A stretch of DNA of 64,000 nt, taken from the NCBI GenBank assembly GCA_029887765.1, contig JARXPF010000003.1, positions 62,001 to 126,000 of the forward strand, given 5' to 3'. Numbering within the stretch: position 1 is the stretch's first letter; every line of letters begins with the position of its first letter. The notes beneath the pieces are model-generated. The model was not told the origin of the DNA, did no database searches, and saw nothing but the letters and a program-made list of their open reading frames with translations. This document shows, piece by piece, positions 1 to 9,377 of the stretch. Position numbers and translations under genes: made by a program. This stretch comes from Candidatus Methanomethylicota archaeon. GTDB taxonomy: Archaea > Thermoproteota > Methanomethylicia > Methanomethylicales > Methanomethylicaceae.

Positions 1-1719
1 ATTAAGAGAATAAAATGCTTTTTCATCATCTATAATTAAAAAACTAGCTCCTTTTGTAACACCTCCAGCAAACATTCTAGAACATCTTCCTGAAGCTTGA
101 ATATATGCTATTGGATCTGAAATTATTAAGTAAAATTCTTCACCTTTTTTTTCTAAAGCTATTTCCTTCATTTTTGAAATTTTTTCTATAATTTTTGGAG
201 TTATGACTTTACTTAAAAAAATTCTTGCTTCTAATATTACATTTTTTGCAAATTCTTCAAATCCTTCTAATTTAATTCCTTTTTCTATAGCTTCTTTAAT
301 TTTTTCTCTTGTTTCAATATTTAATGGAACTATTTTACTTAAATTTAATATATGTTTATTTACACTTACTTCATCTTCTAATAATGGTCCAATATTTTTT
401 AAAATAGTTAAAATTTTTGTTGGATCATATTCTTCCCAACTAAGCTTTATTTCCATTCTAGGTATTCCAGCAAATATTACATAACGAACTCTTTCTGGAA
501 GATCTATTCCTCTAACTAAAGGACTTCTAAAACTTGCTATTCCTACTAATACATCATATTTTCCATTTACAAAATCATTTAGTATATTCTCTTCTGGTTT
601 TTTATATAAATAAGATTTAATTCCATTATTAATTAATAATTCATTTATTTTATTTGCATATTCTTTTCCTAAAATTTGTGGTATAAAGACTAAAGCTCCT
701 CCTCCAAATTTCTTTATAATTTCAATTACATGTTCTTCAATACTTTTTTCCTTCTTTATACAAATATCTTTTACATTTCTAACAAATTCAGGTTTAAAAC
801 CAATTTGAAATCCTAATAATTCTTCAAAAAGTCTAAGTCTTTTTGTTCTTTTAGCTTTTATTGTAGCTCCTGAAACAATAAGAAGTCCTATTTTATTTTC
901 TTCTTTATATTTTAATATTTTTAATTGAATTTCTTCTATTTTCTTTATAATTTCATCAGGTTTCAAACCCATTTTTAACATTCTTTTTAATTCTATTCTT
1001 AATTCAAAAAGTTTCATAACTGAGTTTATTATATCAATATCAAAACCAAGTAGCATTAAAACTTTGTCAATATTTTTTGGAGATTTTAAAAAAGAATCAA
1101 CATCATCAACAAATACAAAATCAAATCCAATATCTTTTAGTTCTTCAGATTTAGATATTATAAATCTATCTGTTGTTATTAATATATCTAAATCTTTTTC
1201 AATAATTTTATTAATTACATTATTTTTTTCTTTATTTTTCATAGCTCCATGATAATATAATATTCTTAATTTTAATCCAAGTTTATTTGAAAATAAGTTT
1301 ATTTTTTCAACTACTTGTTGTACTAATAAAGTAGTTGGAACTATTATGTAGGCTTTTTTACCAATACTTGCAAAATAAAGTGCTGATACTATTCCAAAAA
1401 CTGTTTTTCCTACTCCAGTAGGAGCAATTATAGAAAAATTCCTACCAAGTAAAATACGCTTAGCCCACATTTCTTGAAGAGACCACATTTTATGACCTAA
1501 AGCTTTTTTAAAAAAATTAGAAAAATCTTCAAATTTATTATGAAATTCTAAAATTTCTTTTGAAAAAAGTAATTTACCATTTTCACTTAAAATTTTAAAA
1601 GCTTCTTTTCTATCTTTTACTTCTTTTAAACAATTTTCACAAATTCCAATATTCAATAGTCTCTCGTCTGATATTTCACCATGACAATTTATACACAATC
1701 CTTTGTAAATTGCTCTCAT
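1..1719 (-). CDS. rgy: Reverse gyrase, N-terminal 573 residues (runs off the left edge)
   Basis: Fusion of a helicase-like module and a type IA topoisomerase that introduces positive supercoils into DNA; its gene is a marker of hyperthermophiles. Only the helicase half lies in the window. Visible on the minus strand: an N-terminal zinc finger with Cys9, Cys12, Cys27 and Cys30, a Walker A motif APTGVGKT, the reverse-gyrase DDVD form of motif II, and motif VI QASGRCSRMFAGGVTKG. This last motif is typical of reverse gyrase rather than ordinary helicases. The ATG at 1719 starts MRAIYKGLC. The topoisomerase half with the catalytic Tyr would lie left of base 1. The next gene upstream, nmd3, ends 28 bp before this start, so co-transcription is possible. 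Identification is firm; completeness cannot be judged. Confidence 0.95.
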   Translation of the reverse strand, partial: MRAIYKGLCINCHGEISDERLLNIGICENCLKEVKDRKEAFKILSENGKLLFSKEILEFHNKFEDFSNFFKKALGHKMWSLQEMWAKRILLGRNFSIIAPTGVGKTVFGIVSALYFASIGKKAYIIVPTTLLVQQVVEKINLFSNKLGLKLRILYYHGAMKNKEKNNVINKIIEKDLDILITTDRFIISKSEELKDIGFDFVFVDDVDSFLKSPKNIDKVLMLLGFDIDIINSVMKLFELRIELKRMLKMGLKPDEIIKKIEEIQLKILKYKEENKIGLLIVSGATIKAKRTKRLRLFEELLGFQIGFKPEFVRNVKDICIKKEKSIEEHVIEIIKKFGGGALVFIPQILGKEYANKINELLINNGIKSYLYKKPEENILNDFVNGKYDVLVGIASFRSPLVRGIDLPERVRYVIFAGIPRMEIKLSWEEYDPTKILTILKNIGPLLEDEVSVNKHILNLSKIVPLNIETREKIKEAIEKGIKLEGFEEFAKNVILEARIFLSKVITPKIIEKISKMKEIALEKKGEEFYLIISDPIAYIQASGRCSRMFAGGVTKGASFLIIDDEKAFYSLN

Positions 1720-1747
1720 AATCTATTAATTTCATTAAAAGATAGAT

Positions 1748-2752
1748 TTATAATGTTTTCTTTAAAACATATTCTCTATCTTTAAAAGTTATTAAAATTC
1801 CAAATTCTCCTTCTTTCATTCCTTTTTGAATATTATTAATTGGGATTTCAAAATCTTTTCCTTCTTTAATATCTAAAAGTTTTACAATACCATTATTTAT
1901 AGACTTTATAATAACTTCTCTCATATCTTCTATTATAAGTGATTTTTCAACATCATTTCTATTTAAATTTACAATTTTTTCATTTTCTAAATCTTCTGCA
2001 ATTATTTTTCCTTTATGAAATTCTAAAATTCTAAAAATTTTATCTCCTATGCATATTATTTTTCCTATTTTAATTGGAGGAGCTCTTATAGATATAGTTG
2101 TTATATAATGTAATTCTCCTTCTTTCATTCCAGAAATTTTTGCAGTTTCTTTTATTTCTACATTCATTTTTTCTAAAATTCTTTTTGTAAATAATCTTGC
2201 TTTATTTACACTCATGAACTTTATATCTATACCATTTACAACTTCTTTTATTTCACTTATTTCAGGTTTTCCATTAATAATTTTAAATTCTTCAATAATA
2301 GGATTTATTAATGAAAGAGTTTTTTTATCCCATCCTCTTATTTGAACTATTGCTTCATATTTTCCTTGTGAAACTTTTCTACAATAATCACATTTTTGAT
2401 AAATTATCTTACTTTCACTTATAAAAATTTTTGAAAAATTTTCAAAAGATACTTCAATTTTTAATTTTATTATTGGATATTCTTCAATTGTAATATTTGT
2501 TATTTTTAAATCTTTATTTAATTTTGAAAGTTTTTTTATTTCATAAATACAACCTTCAATTATAGCTGATTTTAAATTTTCTTTTCTAATCCATTTTTTT
2601 CCTCGAAGATAAGAAGAACAAATTGGACATACTATAATTTTTACTTCACTTGGTATTTTTACTTCTCTACTTTCCCAAAAACATTCTTCACATAAATTTG
2701 TTATTAATTTAATATTTCTTTTTCCACATTTAGCACAGAACATATTCATCAT
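1748..2752 (-). CDS. nmd3: Archaeal NMD3-like ribosome-associated protein
   Basis: 334 residues. The N-terminus has paired zinc motifs: Cys6/Cys9 with Cys21/Cys24, then CPIC at 42-45 and CDYC near 122. This Cys pattern and the following alpha/beta domains are those of archaeal NMD3 homologues. The eukaryotic member is the 60S subunit export adaptor; in archaea the protein is assumed to act in large-subunit maturation. Its start codon overlaps the stop of the upstream DUF424 gene as ATGA, and that gene in turn overlaps aIF2-beta, making a three-gene translation operon (aIF2b, DUF424, nmd3). Two ATG codons in tandem begin the ORF; either may be used. Cellular role is by family inference. Confidence 0.88.
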   Translation of the reverse strand: MMNMFCAKCGKRNIKLITNLCEECFWESREVKIPSEVKIIVCPICSSYLRGKKWIRKENLKSAIIEGCIYEIKKLSKLNKDLKITNITIEEYPIIKLKIEVSFENFSKIFISESKIIYQKCDYCRKVSQGKYEAIVQIRGWDKKTLSLINPIIEEFKIINGKPEISEIKEVVNGIDIKFMSVNKARLFTKRILEKMNVEIKETAKISGMKEGELHYITTISIRAPPIKIGKIICIGDKIFRILEFHKGKIIAEDLENEKIVNLNRNDVEKSLIIEDMREVIIKSINNGIVKLLDIKEGKDFEIPINNIQKGMKEGEFGILITFKDREYVLKKTL

Positions 2753-3054
2753 ATCATTATAAATTGAGCATGTGGAATTCCACCTATTCTTATTACTGCA
2801 TCTTTATGAACTAATCCTGCTTCTATTCCATAACTTACAGCAAGTTCTCCTATAAATGAAGCTATTGTTGCACCTTTTAATATATCTAATACTGCTTCTT
2901 TACTCATTTTCTCTCCTTTAAAGAAATCTTTTGATATATCTAATATTAAATTTCCATCTATTATTTTCTTTCCAAGTAAATCACAATCACATACTGTAAT
3001 AAAAACATCATTATTAGTTTTTCTAATATTAACATAAACTTCCATATAAATCAT
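2749..3054 (-). CDS. DUF424 family protein
   Basis: 101 residues from the ATG at 3054, which overlaps the aIF2-beta stop as ATGA. A longer reading frame extends upstream to 3087 but would run deep into aIF2-beta and adds no conserved sequence. The protein begins MIYMEVYVN, contains a CDCDLLGKKI stretch and ends with RIGGIPHAQFI, which matches the archaeal DUF424 family as I remember it. The family is conserved beside aIF2-beta in many archaea, hinting at a translation role, but no biochemical function is established. It overlaps nmd3 by 4 nt at its 3' end. Confidence 0.85.
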   Translation of the reverse strand: MIYMEVYVNIRKTNNDVFITVCDCDLLGKKIIDGNLILDISKDFFKGEKMSKEAVLDILKGATIASFIGELAVSYGIEAGLVHKDAVIRIGGIPHAQFIMI

Positions 3055-3458
3055 CTCAAACTCTTTACTGGATTTTTTGAACCACAAACTTCACATTGTA
3101 TAAAGGTTAATCTTCCTTCTTTTACTATTTTTGTATCCATTTTATTACAAGATGGACATTGAACATAAGATTTTACAAATTTATTTATTAAATTATCTAT
3201 TTGTTCTTTTTGAAATTTTCCTTGAAGTACTGCTCTAGTTTCTTCTATAGTTCCTGAAGTAGCTAATTCTCTTACAAGATATTTTAATAAGAAATTCATA
3301 TCTCTATTAATTTTTTCAGCTACTTCTTTAAAATTATGTATAACAGTCTTGGATCCAAAGATAGTACTTTCTACTTCTGGTACTTCATATTTTGATGTTT
3401 TTTGTACTTTTTCATGTATTTTAGATAAAGCTCTTTCTAATAATGTTTCATAGTCCAA
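3051..3458 (-). CDS. aif2b: Translation initiation factor aIF2 subunit beta
   Basis: 135 residues, full length for the archaeal family. Beta subunit of the heterotrimeric aIF2 that carries initiator Met-tRNA to the ribosome. The N-terminal helix is followed by the core alpha/beta domain (region with VRELATSGTIEETRAVLQGKF) and a C-terminal zinc ribbon with CPSCNK and CEVCGSKNP. First gene of the operon with DUF424 and nmd3. Divergent from metG, with 62 bp between the two start codons, so this short gap must hold both promoters. Confidence 0.95.
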   Translation of the reverse strand: MDYETLLERALSKIHEKVQKTSKYEVPEVESTIFGSKTVIHNFKEVAEKINRDMNFLLKYLVRELATSGTIEETRAVLQGKFQKEQIDNLINKFVKSYVQCPSCNKMDTKIVKEGRLTFIQCEVCGSKNPVKSLR

Positions 3459-3520
3459 TTTTTATCCCAAAATATTAAAGGAGAAACATATTAATAAATT
3501 TGAATGAATTCATATTAATT

Positions 3521-5509
3521 ATGCCACCAACTATTATTACAGCTGCTCTTCCTTATAGTAATGATAGATTACATTTAGGTCATCTTAGATCGACATATCT
3601 TCCATCTGATGTTTATGCTAGATTTCTTAGAAGAATTGGTGAAGATGTAATATATGTATGTGCTACTGATGAACATGGAACACCAATTGCTTTAAGAGCT
3701 GAAAAAGAAGGAAAAACTCCAAAAGAAATTGCAGATAAATATCATCCTTTAATTAAAGAAGATTTAATAAGAATGGGTTGTAGTTTTGATATATTTTCTA
3801 GAACTACAGAGAAAATACATTATGAAACTACACAATATTTCTTTAAAAAATTAATGGAAAAGGGCTATATTTATGAACAAGAAATAGAACAATTAAAATG
3901 TCCTAAATGTAATAAATTTCTTCCAGATAGATATGTAGAAGGTATATGTCCATATTGTAATTTTGAAAGTGCAAGAGGAGATTCTTGTGATTCTTGTGGA
4001 AGATATCTCAGACCTATAGAATTGAAAGAGCCTAAATGTGCTATATGTGGAACAAAACCTGAACTTGTTTCTACTAAACATTGGTTTTTTAAACTTACAG
4101 TTTTTCAAGATAAAATAAAATATTGGCTTGAAAATAATAAAACTATTCCACAAAATGTAAGTAATTATGCAATGAATTGGATAAAAGAAGGATTAAAAGA
4201 TTGGTGTATAACTAGGGATTTAAATTGGGGCGTTCCAGTTCCAATAGAAGGAGTAAAAGATAAAGTAATATATGTTTGGTTTGATGCTCCTATTGGTTAT
4301 ATATCTTCAACTAAAATTTTATTCATTAATAAAGGAAATCCTGATGATTGGAAAAAATATTGGAATGGAAGAATAATACATTTTATTGGAAAAGATATTA
4401 TATATCATCATGCTATATTCTGGCCAGCCATGCTTATTGGAATGGAAGAATTTGAACTTCCTTATTCTATAATAGCTGGAGAATATCTTACATTAGAAGG
4501 AAGAAAAATGTCAAAAAGTAGAGGATGGTATATTGGAATAGATGAATATTTAAAATTATTTGAACCTGATTCTATGCGATATTATCTTCTATCAGTAGCT
4601 CCACTTGATAAAGATGCAGATTTTTCTATTGAAGATTTTATAAGAAGACATAATGATGAACTTGCTGATGTTCTTGGAAATTTTATACATAGAACATTAA
4701 CTTTTATAGAAAAATATTTTAATTCAAAAATTCCAGAAGCTAAACTTTCTAAAGAAGATGAAATTTTATTATCTAAAATAAAAGAAGTAGAAGTAAAAGC
4801 AGCAGATTATATAAAATCATTTAAATTTAGAGATGCTTTAATAGAAATATTATCACTTGCACATGAAGGAAATAGATATTTAAATAATTCAGCTCCTTGG
4901 ATTAAAATTAAAGAAAATCCTGAAAAAGCTGCTACTACACTATATGTTTGTATTCAAATTGTAAAAGCTTTAGCTAGTATGCTATCTCCATTTTTACCAT
5001 TTACTAGTGAAAAAATATGGAAAATGCTAAATATAAATTCAAATATTCATGAAGAATCATGGATTTTCGAATTCCTTCCTTCAGGTCATACTATAGGAAA
5101 GCCTTATCCTTTATTTAAGAAAATAAAATTAGAAGAATTATCAAAAATAAGAGAAGCTCTTATACCAGGAAAGGATATTGAAGAGAAAATTAGTATAGAA
5201 GAATTTAAAAAACTTAAAATTTTAATTGGAAAGATTGTAAAAGCTGAAAAAATAAAAAATTCTAAGAATTTAATAGCAATGGAAATTGATCTTGGAGAAT
5301 ATGGAATTAAATCATGTGTAGCTGGAATTGGAAATTATTACTCTAATGAAGAATTAATTGGTAAAAATATTGTAGTATTAGCAAATATAGAACCTACTAT
5401 GATTTTTGGTATAAAATCTGAAGTTATGTTACTTGCTGCTGAAGGTGGAGGTAAATTGTCTATAATAATACCAGAAAAAGAAGTGCCATTAGGTTCGAGT
5501 GTAAAATGA
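3521..5509 (+). CDS. metG: Methionyl-tRNA synthetase with C-terminal tRNA-binding domain
   Basis: 662 residues. Class I synthetase charging tRNA-Met. The HIGH signature appears as HLGH near the N-terminus and the KMSKS loop is intact (KMSKSRGW). Zinc-binding knuckles CPKC/CPYC and CDSC/CAIC form the family's double zinc insertion around residues 125-190. The last ~110 residues are an EMAP-II-like OB-fold (GKIVKAEKI ... GIKSEVMLLAAEGG), which in some archaea is a separate protein. I chose ATG 3521; an in-frame TTG at 3500 adds seven unconserved residues. The stop overlaps the next gene as ATGA. Confidence 0.96.
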   Translation: MPPTIITAALPYSNDRLHLGHLRSTYLPSDVYARFLRRIGEDVIYVCATDEHGTPIALRAEKEGKTPKEIADKYHPLIKEDLIRMGCSFDIFSRTTEKIHYETTQYFFKKLMEKGYIYEQEIEQLKCPKCNKFLPDRYVEGICPYCNFESARGDSCDSCGRYLRPIELKEPKCAICGTKPELVSTKHWFFKLTVFQDKIKYWLENNKTIPQNVSNYAMNWIKEGLKDWCITRDLNWGVPVPIEGVKDKVIYVWFDAPIGYISSTKILFINKGNPDDWKKYWNGRIIHFIGKDIIYHHAIFWPAMLIGMEEFELPYSIIAGEYLTLEGRKMSKSRGWYIGIDEYLKLFEPDSMRYYLLSVAPLDKDADFSIEDFIRRHNDELADVLGNFIHRTLTFIEKYFNSKIPEAKLSKEDEILLSKIKEVEVKAADYIKSFKFRDALIEILSLAHEGNRYLNNSAPWIKIKENPEKAATTLYVCIQIVKALASMLSPFLPFTSEKIWKMLNINSNIHEESWIFEFLPSGHTIGKPYPLFKKIKLEELSKIREALIPGKDIEEKISIEEFKKLKILIGKIVKAEKIKNSKNLIAMEIDLGEYGIKSCVAGIGNYYSNEELIGKNIVVLANIEPTMIFGIKSEVMLLAAEGGGKLSIIIPEKEVPLGSSVK

Positions 5510-6096
5510 AATTGAAAATAGATCTTCATGTTCATACTAATAAATCAAAAGATGGAATTTCTTCTATTAAAGATATTTTATATTATGCTAAGAAAAAAGG
5601 ATTGGATGGAATTGCTATAACTGATCATGATGTATTTATGGATCCTATAATTGCTGAAAGATTATCAGAAGAAATTATAATTATTCCTGGTGTAGAATTA
5701 ACAACTGAAATAGGTCATTTAATACTTTTATATGATAGTATTTTAATTATTCCCCATCCATTAGATCCAATAAGTCATGGTATTGGATATAAAAATATAA
5801 AAAATCTTATGAATTTAAAACCTTTATTAGAAGTAAGAAATGGATCAACTCTTCCTATTTTTAATAAAATAGCTGAAAAATTAGCAATTAAATTAAATTT
5901 AAGTATGGTTGGAGGAAGTGATGCTCATATAGACTTTATGGTTGGAAGTGCTTATACAATTGTAGAAGCTGAGGATAAAAATTTAGAAAGTATAATTAAA
6001 GCAATTAAAATAGGGAAAGTTTATGCAATTGGAGGAATGAATTCTTCATTTATTAAATATATTGTAAAGAAAAATTTAATTAAGCTAAAGTCTTAG
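5506..6096 (+). CDS. PHP-domain metal-dependent phosphoesterase
   Basis: 196 residues. The start DLHVHTNKSKDG and the TDHD motif about 40 residues later are the first metal-binding motifs of the PHP fold; later GVEL, HPLDP and GGSDAH supply the remaining histidines and acids. The length corresponds to a stand-alone PHP domain. Relatives hydrolyse phosphoesters (histidinol phosphate, 3',5'-nucleoside bisphosphates), but the substrate here cannot be read from sequence. It overlaps metG by 4 nt and is followed 12 nt later by the methylthiotransferase, so the three are probably one transcript. Confidence 0.85.
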   Translation: MKLKIDLHVHTNKSKDGISSIKDILYYAKKKGLDGIAITDHDVFMDPIIAERLSEEIIIIPGVELTTEIGHLILLYDSILIIPHPLDPISHGIGYKNIKNLMNLKPLLEVRNGSTLPIFNKIAEKLAIKLNLSMVGGSDAHIDFMVGSAYTIVEAEDKNLESIIKAIKIGKVYAIGGMNSSFIKYIVKKNLIKLKS

Positions 6097-6108
6097 TTTT
6101 TTAGAAAA

Positions 6109-7386
6109 ATGCGAATTTATATTAAGACATTTGGTTGTTCTGCAAATAAAGTTGAAAGTGAATTAATTAAAAAAATGTTAGTGGATAATGGTTATGAAAT
6201 TGTTGATTCACTTTTAGAAGCTGAAGTAGTTATTGTAAATACATGTACTGTTAGAAGTGAAACTGATCTTAAAGTAATAAATTATTTAAAATCTATTAAA
6301 AAGAAAAAAATTATAGTTACTGGATGCATGGCTTCTTCTCAACCTGCATTAATTGCTAAATATTTTCCCTCAGCTTCTATAATTTCTCTTAAATGTATTC
6401 CTATGATATTAGAAGCTATTAATAAAGATAAATTCATATGTTTAGATAAAGAATTATTCATTAATCCCATTCCTTATATAAATGGAGTAAAAGCAACTAT
6501 TCTTATTGCTAGAGGATGTCTTGGAGATTGTTCTTATTGTATAGTAAAAGTAGCAAAAGGAAAATTGAAAAGTATAAATCCAAATATTATAATAGAAAAT
6601 TTAATTAAAGCTATAAAATTAGGAGTAAAAGAAATAAGACTTTCAGCTCAAGATACTGGTGTATATGGAATAGATATTGGTACTAATATTGCTTCTTTAT
6701 TAAAATCTCTTACTTCAATTCCTGGAGATTTTATAATAAGACTTGGAATGTTTAAACCATCTAAAATAGTAAATGAATTAATTTCTTCATATAAATCTGA
6801 GAAAATTTATAAATTTATTCATATTCCAGTTCAAAGTGGAAGTAATGTTATATTAAAGAAAATGAATAGAGGATATACAGTAGAAGATTTTAAAGAAGTT
6901 GTATATTCTTTTAGAAGAGAATTTCCAAATATAACATTATTTACTGATATAATTGTTGGTTTTCCTGAAGAAGAAGAAAATGATTTTGAAGAAACATGTA
7001 AATTAATTATTGAAATTAAACCAGATAAAACTCATGTAGCAAGATTTTCTCCAAGACCTCATACTTTAGCAGCTTCTATGCCTCAAATATCTGAAGAAAT
7101 TAAGAAAAAGAGAAGTAAAATATTACATGAAATTATAAGAGAAATACAATTAAAGAAAAATGAAATTTGGATTGGAAAAGAAGTAAAAGCTCTTGTTGTA
7201 GATCGCTATATTAAAGGAGGATTTATAGCAAGAACTCCTGAATATAAAAGTATTGCAATACCTAATTGTGATAGTTCAATATTAGGAAAATGGATTGAAG
7301 TAGTTATAGATGATATTACTCCATTTTATTTAATTGGAAGAACTATCCACCACATACAGGAGGAAGAACATAGACTTCTTGTTTAG
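6109..7386 (+). CDS. mtaB: tRNA t6A37 methylthiotransferase (e-MtaB type radical SAM)
   Basis: 425 residues. MiaB/MtaB family enzyme expected to convert t6A37 to ms2t6A in tRNA. Order: UPF0004 domain with cluster cysteines Cys10, Cys46 and Cys73, a radical SAM domain with CLGDCSYC, then a C-terminal TRAM domain. Archaeal members belong to the e-MtaB/CDKAL1 branch. The last 44 bp overlap the 3' end of the oppositely oriented moaD-like gene, and both C-termini look intact. Confidence 0.9.
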   Translation: MRIYIKTFGCSANKVESELIKKMLVDNGYEIVDSLLEAEVVIVNTCTVRSETDLKVINYLKSIKKKKIIVTGCMASSQPALIAKYFPSASIISLKCIPMILEAINKDKFICLDKELFINPIPYINGVKATILIARGCLGDCSYCIVKVAKGKLKSINPNIIIENLIKAIKLGVKEIRLSAQDTGVYGIDIGTNIASLLKSLTSIPGDFIIRLGMFKPSKIVNELISSYKSEKIYKFIHIPVQSGSNVILKKMNRGYTVEDFKEVVYSFRREFPNITLFTDIIVGFPEEEENDFEETCKLIIEIKPDKTHVARFSPRPHTLAASMPQISEEIKKKRSKILHEIIREIQLKKNEIWIGKEVKALVVDRYIKGGFIARTPEYKSIAIPNCDSSILGKWIEVVIDDITPFYLIGRTIHHIQEEEHRLLV

Positions 7387-7573
7387 ATTCTTCATAAATT
7401 ATTTTATATCTATCATCAAATTTTCCATTTTTAATTATTACTTTTTCAAGTCCTAAATTAATTAAAGCATTTATTATATCTGAAATAGTAGGATTTTTTT
7501 CAAATTCAAGAAATAAAAATTCTTTTCCTAAAATTTCTTTTAAATTTGCAAATAATCTTACTTTAATTATCAT
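7343..7573 (-). CDS. MoaD/ThiS-family ubiquitin-like sulfur carrier
   Basis: 76 residues with a beta-grasp sequence (MIIKVRLFANLKEILGKE) and the essential C-terminal Gly-Gly (PPVCGG). Such proteins are adenylated by an E1-like enzyme and carry sulfur as a thiocarboxylate to molybdopterin, thiazole or tRNA thiolation. Which pathway applies here cannot be told. It overlaps the upstream MIP18-like gene by 4 nt (ATGA), suggesting sulfur or Fe-S work in common, and overlaps the convergent mtaB gene by 44 bp. The Gly-Gly end is encoded inside that overlap. Confidence 0.85.
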   Translation of the reverse strand: MIIKVRLFANLKEILGKEFLFLEFEKNPTISDIINALINLGLEKVIIKNGKFDDRYKIIYEESKQEVYVLPPVCGG

Positions 7574-7857
7574 TTTATATCCTCATTTACTAATCTACTT
7601 ATTTCCTCTTCCATTATATGTCCTTTACAATTAACTCTCACTTTTTTCACTCCTTCAATTTTTAATGCTACTTTTTTTATTTCTTCAGCAAGATAAAATG
7701 CTATTGGGCATAGTGGACTTGATGGTATGAATTCTATAAAAATTTCTCCATTTTTATTTTCAATTCTACTTATTAATTGCATATCTACAATATTTATCCC
7801 AGTTTCAGGATCTACTACTTCTTTTAAAGCTTCCATAATTTTATCTTCTATTTTCAT
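7570..7857 (-). CDS. MIP18/DUF59 family iron-sulfur cluster assembly factor
   Basis: 95 residues. The DPETGINIVDMQLI motif and the SSPLCPIA motif with its conserved Cys define the MIP18 (SufT-like, DUF59) family, which helps Fe-S cluster maturation of target proteins. The protein is the single-domain short form. It is co-transcribed with the downstream sulfur carrier (4-nt overlap). The many radical SAM enzymes in this window would be natural clients, but that link is inference. Confidence 0.88.
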   Translation of the reverse strand: MKIEDKIMEALKEVVDPETGINIVDMQLISRIENKNGEIFIEFIPSSPLCPIAFYLAEEIKKVALKIEGVKKVRVNCKGHIMEEEISRLVNEDIK

Positions 7858-7901
7858 AATTATCCCTAATTTATTCTACTCATTACTTATATTTAAGCAT
7901 C

Positions 7902-9377
7902 TTAAAATTGTGAATTACTTTTTAATTTAAGCATTCTATAACTAAGACACATGGTTTTTGGATGATTTGCATATACTTCATCAAGTCTAGTAATAGAAGT
8001 ATTCTTTGGTGTATTTTTTAATAATTCTGGATTTTTATAAGCAGTTTCACAAATCTCCTTAAGAGCTTCAATATATTTATCTATATTTTCCTTAGTTTCA
8101 GTATCAGTGAATTCAAACATTAAAGCTTCTTTTACTATTAATGGAAAATATATTGTAGGAGCATGTAATCCTTTATCAAGAAGTGCTTTTGCTACATCTA
8201 AAGCTGTAACTCCAGTTTCTTTAGTAAGTTTTTCAACACTTATTACAACTTCATGTTTTCTATAAGCATTTCCAAAAGGTATGGTTATGCCTCTTATGTT
8301 AGATACTTTTTTCATGAAATAATTTGTATTTACTACTGCAGCTTTACAAGAAAGTTTAAGTCCTTTTATTCCCATTGAAAGTAAATAAGCATAAGCTCTT
8401 ACTAATACAGGAATATTACCATACCATCCTTTTACTTTTCCAATAGTTTTCTTAAGATTCCAATTAAGATAATATTTTTCTCCATCAAAATCTACAATAG
8501 GAATTGGAAGATAATCTACTAAAAAATCTTTTACTCCTACTGGACCTGAACCAGGTCCTCCTCCTCCATGAGGAGTGGAAAAAGTCTTATGTAAATTTAA
8601 ATGAACTATATCAAATCCAAAATCTCCAGGTCTAGCAATTCCTAATATTCCTTGAAGATTTGCTCCATCATAATACATTAATCCTCCAGCATCATGAATT
8701 ATTTCAGCAATTTCTTTTACATATTTTTCAAATATACCAAGAGTATTTGGATTTGTCATCATAAGTCCAGCTGTTTTTCTTCCTACAGCATTTTTTAATT
8801 CTTCTAAATCTACTAATCCTTCTTCATTTGTTTTAATTTCTATAATTTTAAATCCAGCCATGGCTGCACTTGCTGGATTTGTTCCATGAGCAGAATCTGG
8901 TATTATAATTTCATCTCTATCTTCTCCTCTATCTTTATGATATTTTCTAATAATTAAACAACCTGTAAATTCTCCATTTGCTCCAGCTGCTGGTTGAAGT
9001 GTAAATCTACTCATTCCTGTTATAGAAGCTAATGCCTTTTCTAATTTATACATTAATTCTAAAATTCCTTGAACTTCATCTTGTAATGGATGAATCCATT
9101 GAACTTCATCCATCCAAGCTAAATCTTCATTAATTCTTGGATTATATTTCATAGTACAAGATCCTAATGGATAAGGACCAAGATCAACTCCCCAATTCAT
9201 TTGTGAAAGTTTAGTAAAATGTCTTACAACTTCAATTTGTGATAATTCAGGAAGATTGAGATTCTCTCTCATTAATTCTTTTGGAATTTCTATTTCTAAA
9301 TTTTCAATATATTCTCCAATTCTTCCTTTTCCTCCAAGTTCAAATATTATTGGTTCTTTAAAAGAAGCTTGCTTCAT
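7902..9377 (-). CDS. gcvPB: Glycine dehydrogenase (decarboxylating) subunit 2
   Basis: 491 residues. C-terminal half of the P protein of the glycine cleavage system, split from subunit 1 as usual in archaea and many bacteria. The PLP lysine lies in HLNLHKTFSTPHGGGGPG, and the glycine-rich loop GGGGPGSGPVG follows. Together with GcvPA it decarboxylates glycine and passes the methylamine to lipoyl-GcvH. The start overlaps the gcvPA stop by 4 nt. GcvT and GcvH are not in the window. Confidence 0.96.
   Translation of the reverse strand: MKQASFKEPIIFELGGKGRIGEYIENLEIEIPKELMRENLNLPELSQIEVVRHFTKLSQMNWGVDLGPYPLGSCTMKYNPRINEDLAWMDEVQWIHPLQDEVQGILELMYKLEKALASITGMSRFTLQPAAGANGEFTGCLIIRKYHKDRGEDRDEIIIPDSAHGTNPASAAMAGFKIIEIKTNEEGLVDLEELKNAVGRKTAGLMMTNPNTLGIFEKYVKEIAEIIHDAGGLMYYDGANLQGILGIARPGDFGFDIVHLNLHKTFSTPHGGGGPGSGPVGVKDFLVDYLPIPIVDFDGEKYYLNWNLKKTIGKVKGWYGNIPVLVRAYAYLLSMGIKGLKLSCKAAVVNTNYFMKKVSNIRGITIPFGNAYRKHEVVISVEKLTKETGVTALDVAKALLDKGLHAPTIYFPLIVKEALMFEFTDTETKENIDKYIEALKEICETAYKNPELLKNTPKNTSITRLDEVYANHPKTMCLSYRMLKLKSNSQF

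Noticed and set aside
203-1252. Plus-strand ORFs in the first 1.3 kb
   Set aside because: They are antisense to the reverse gyrase frame, whose motifs are unmistakable.
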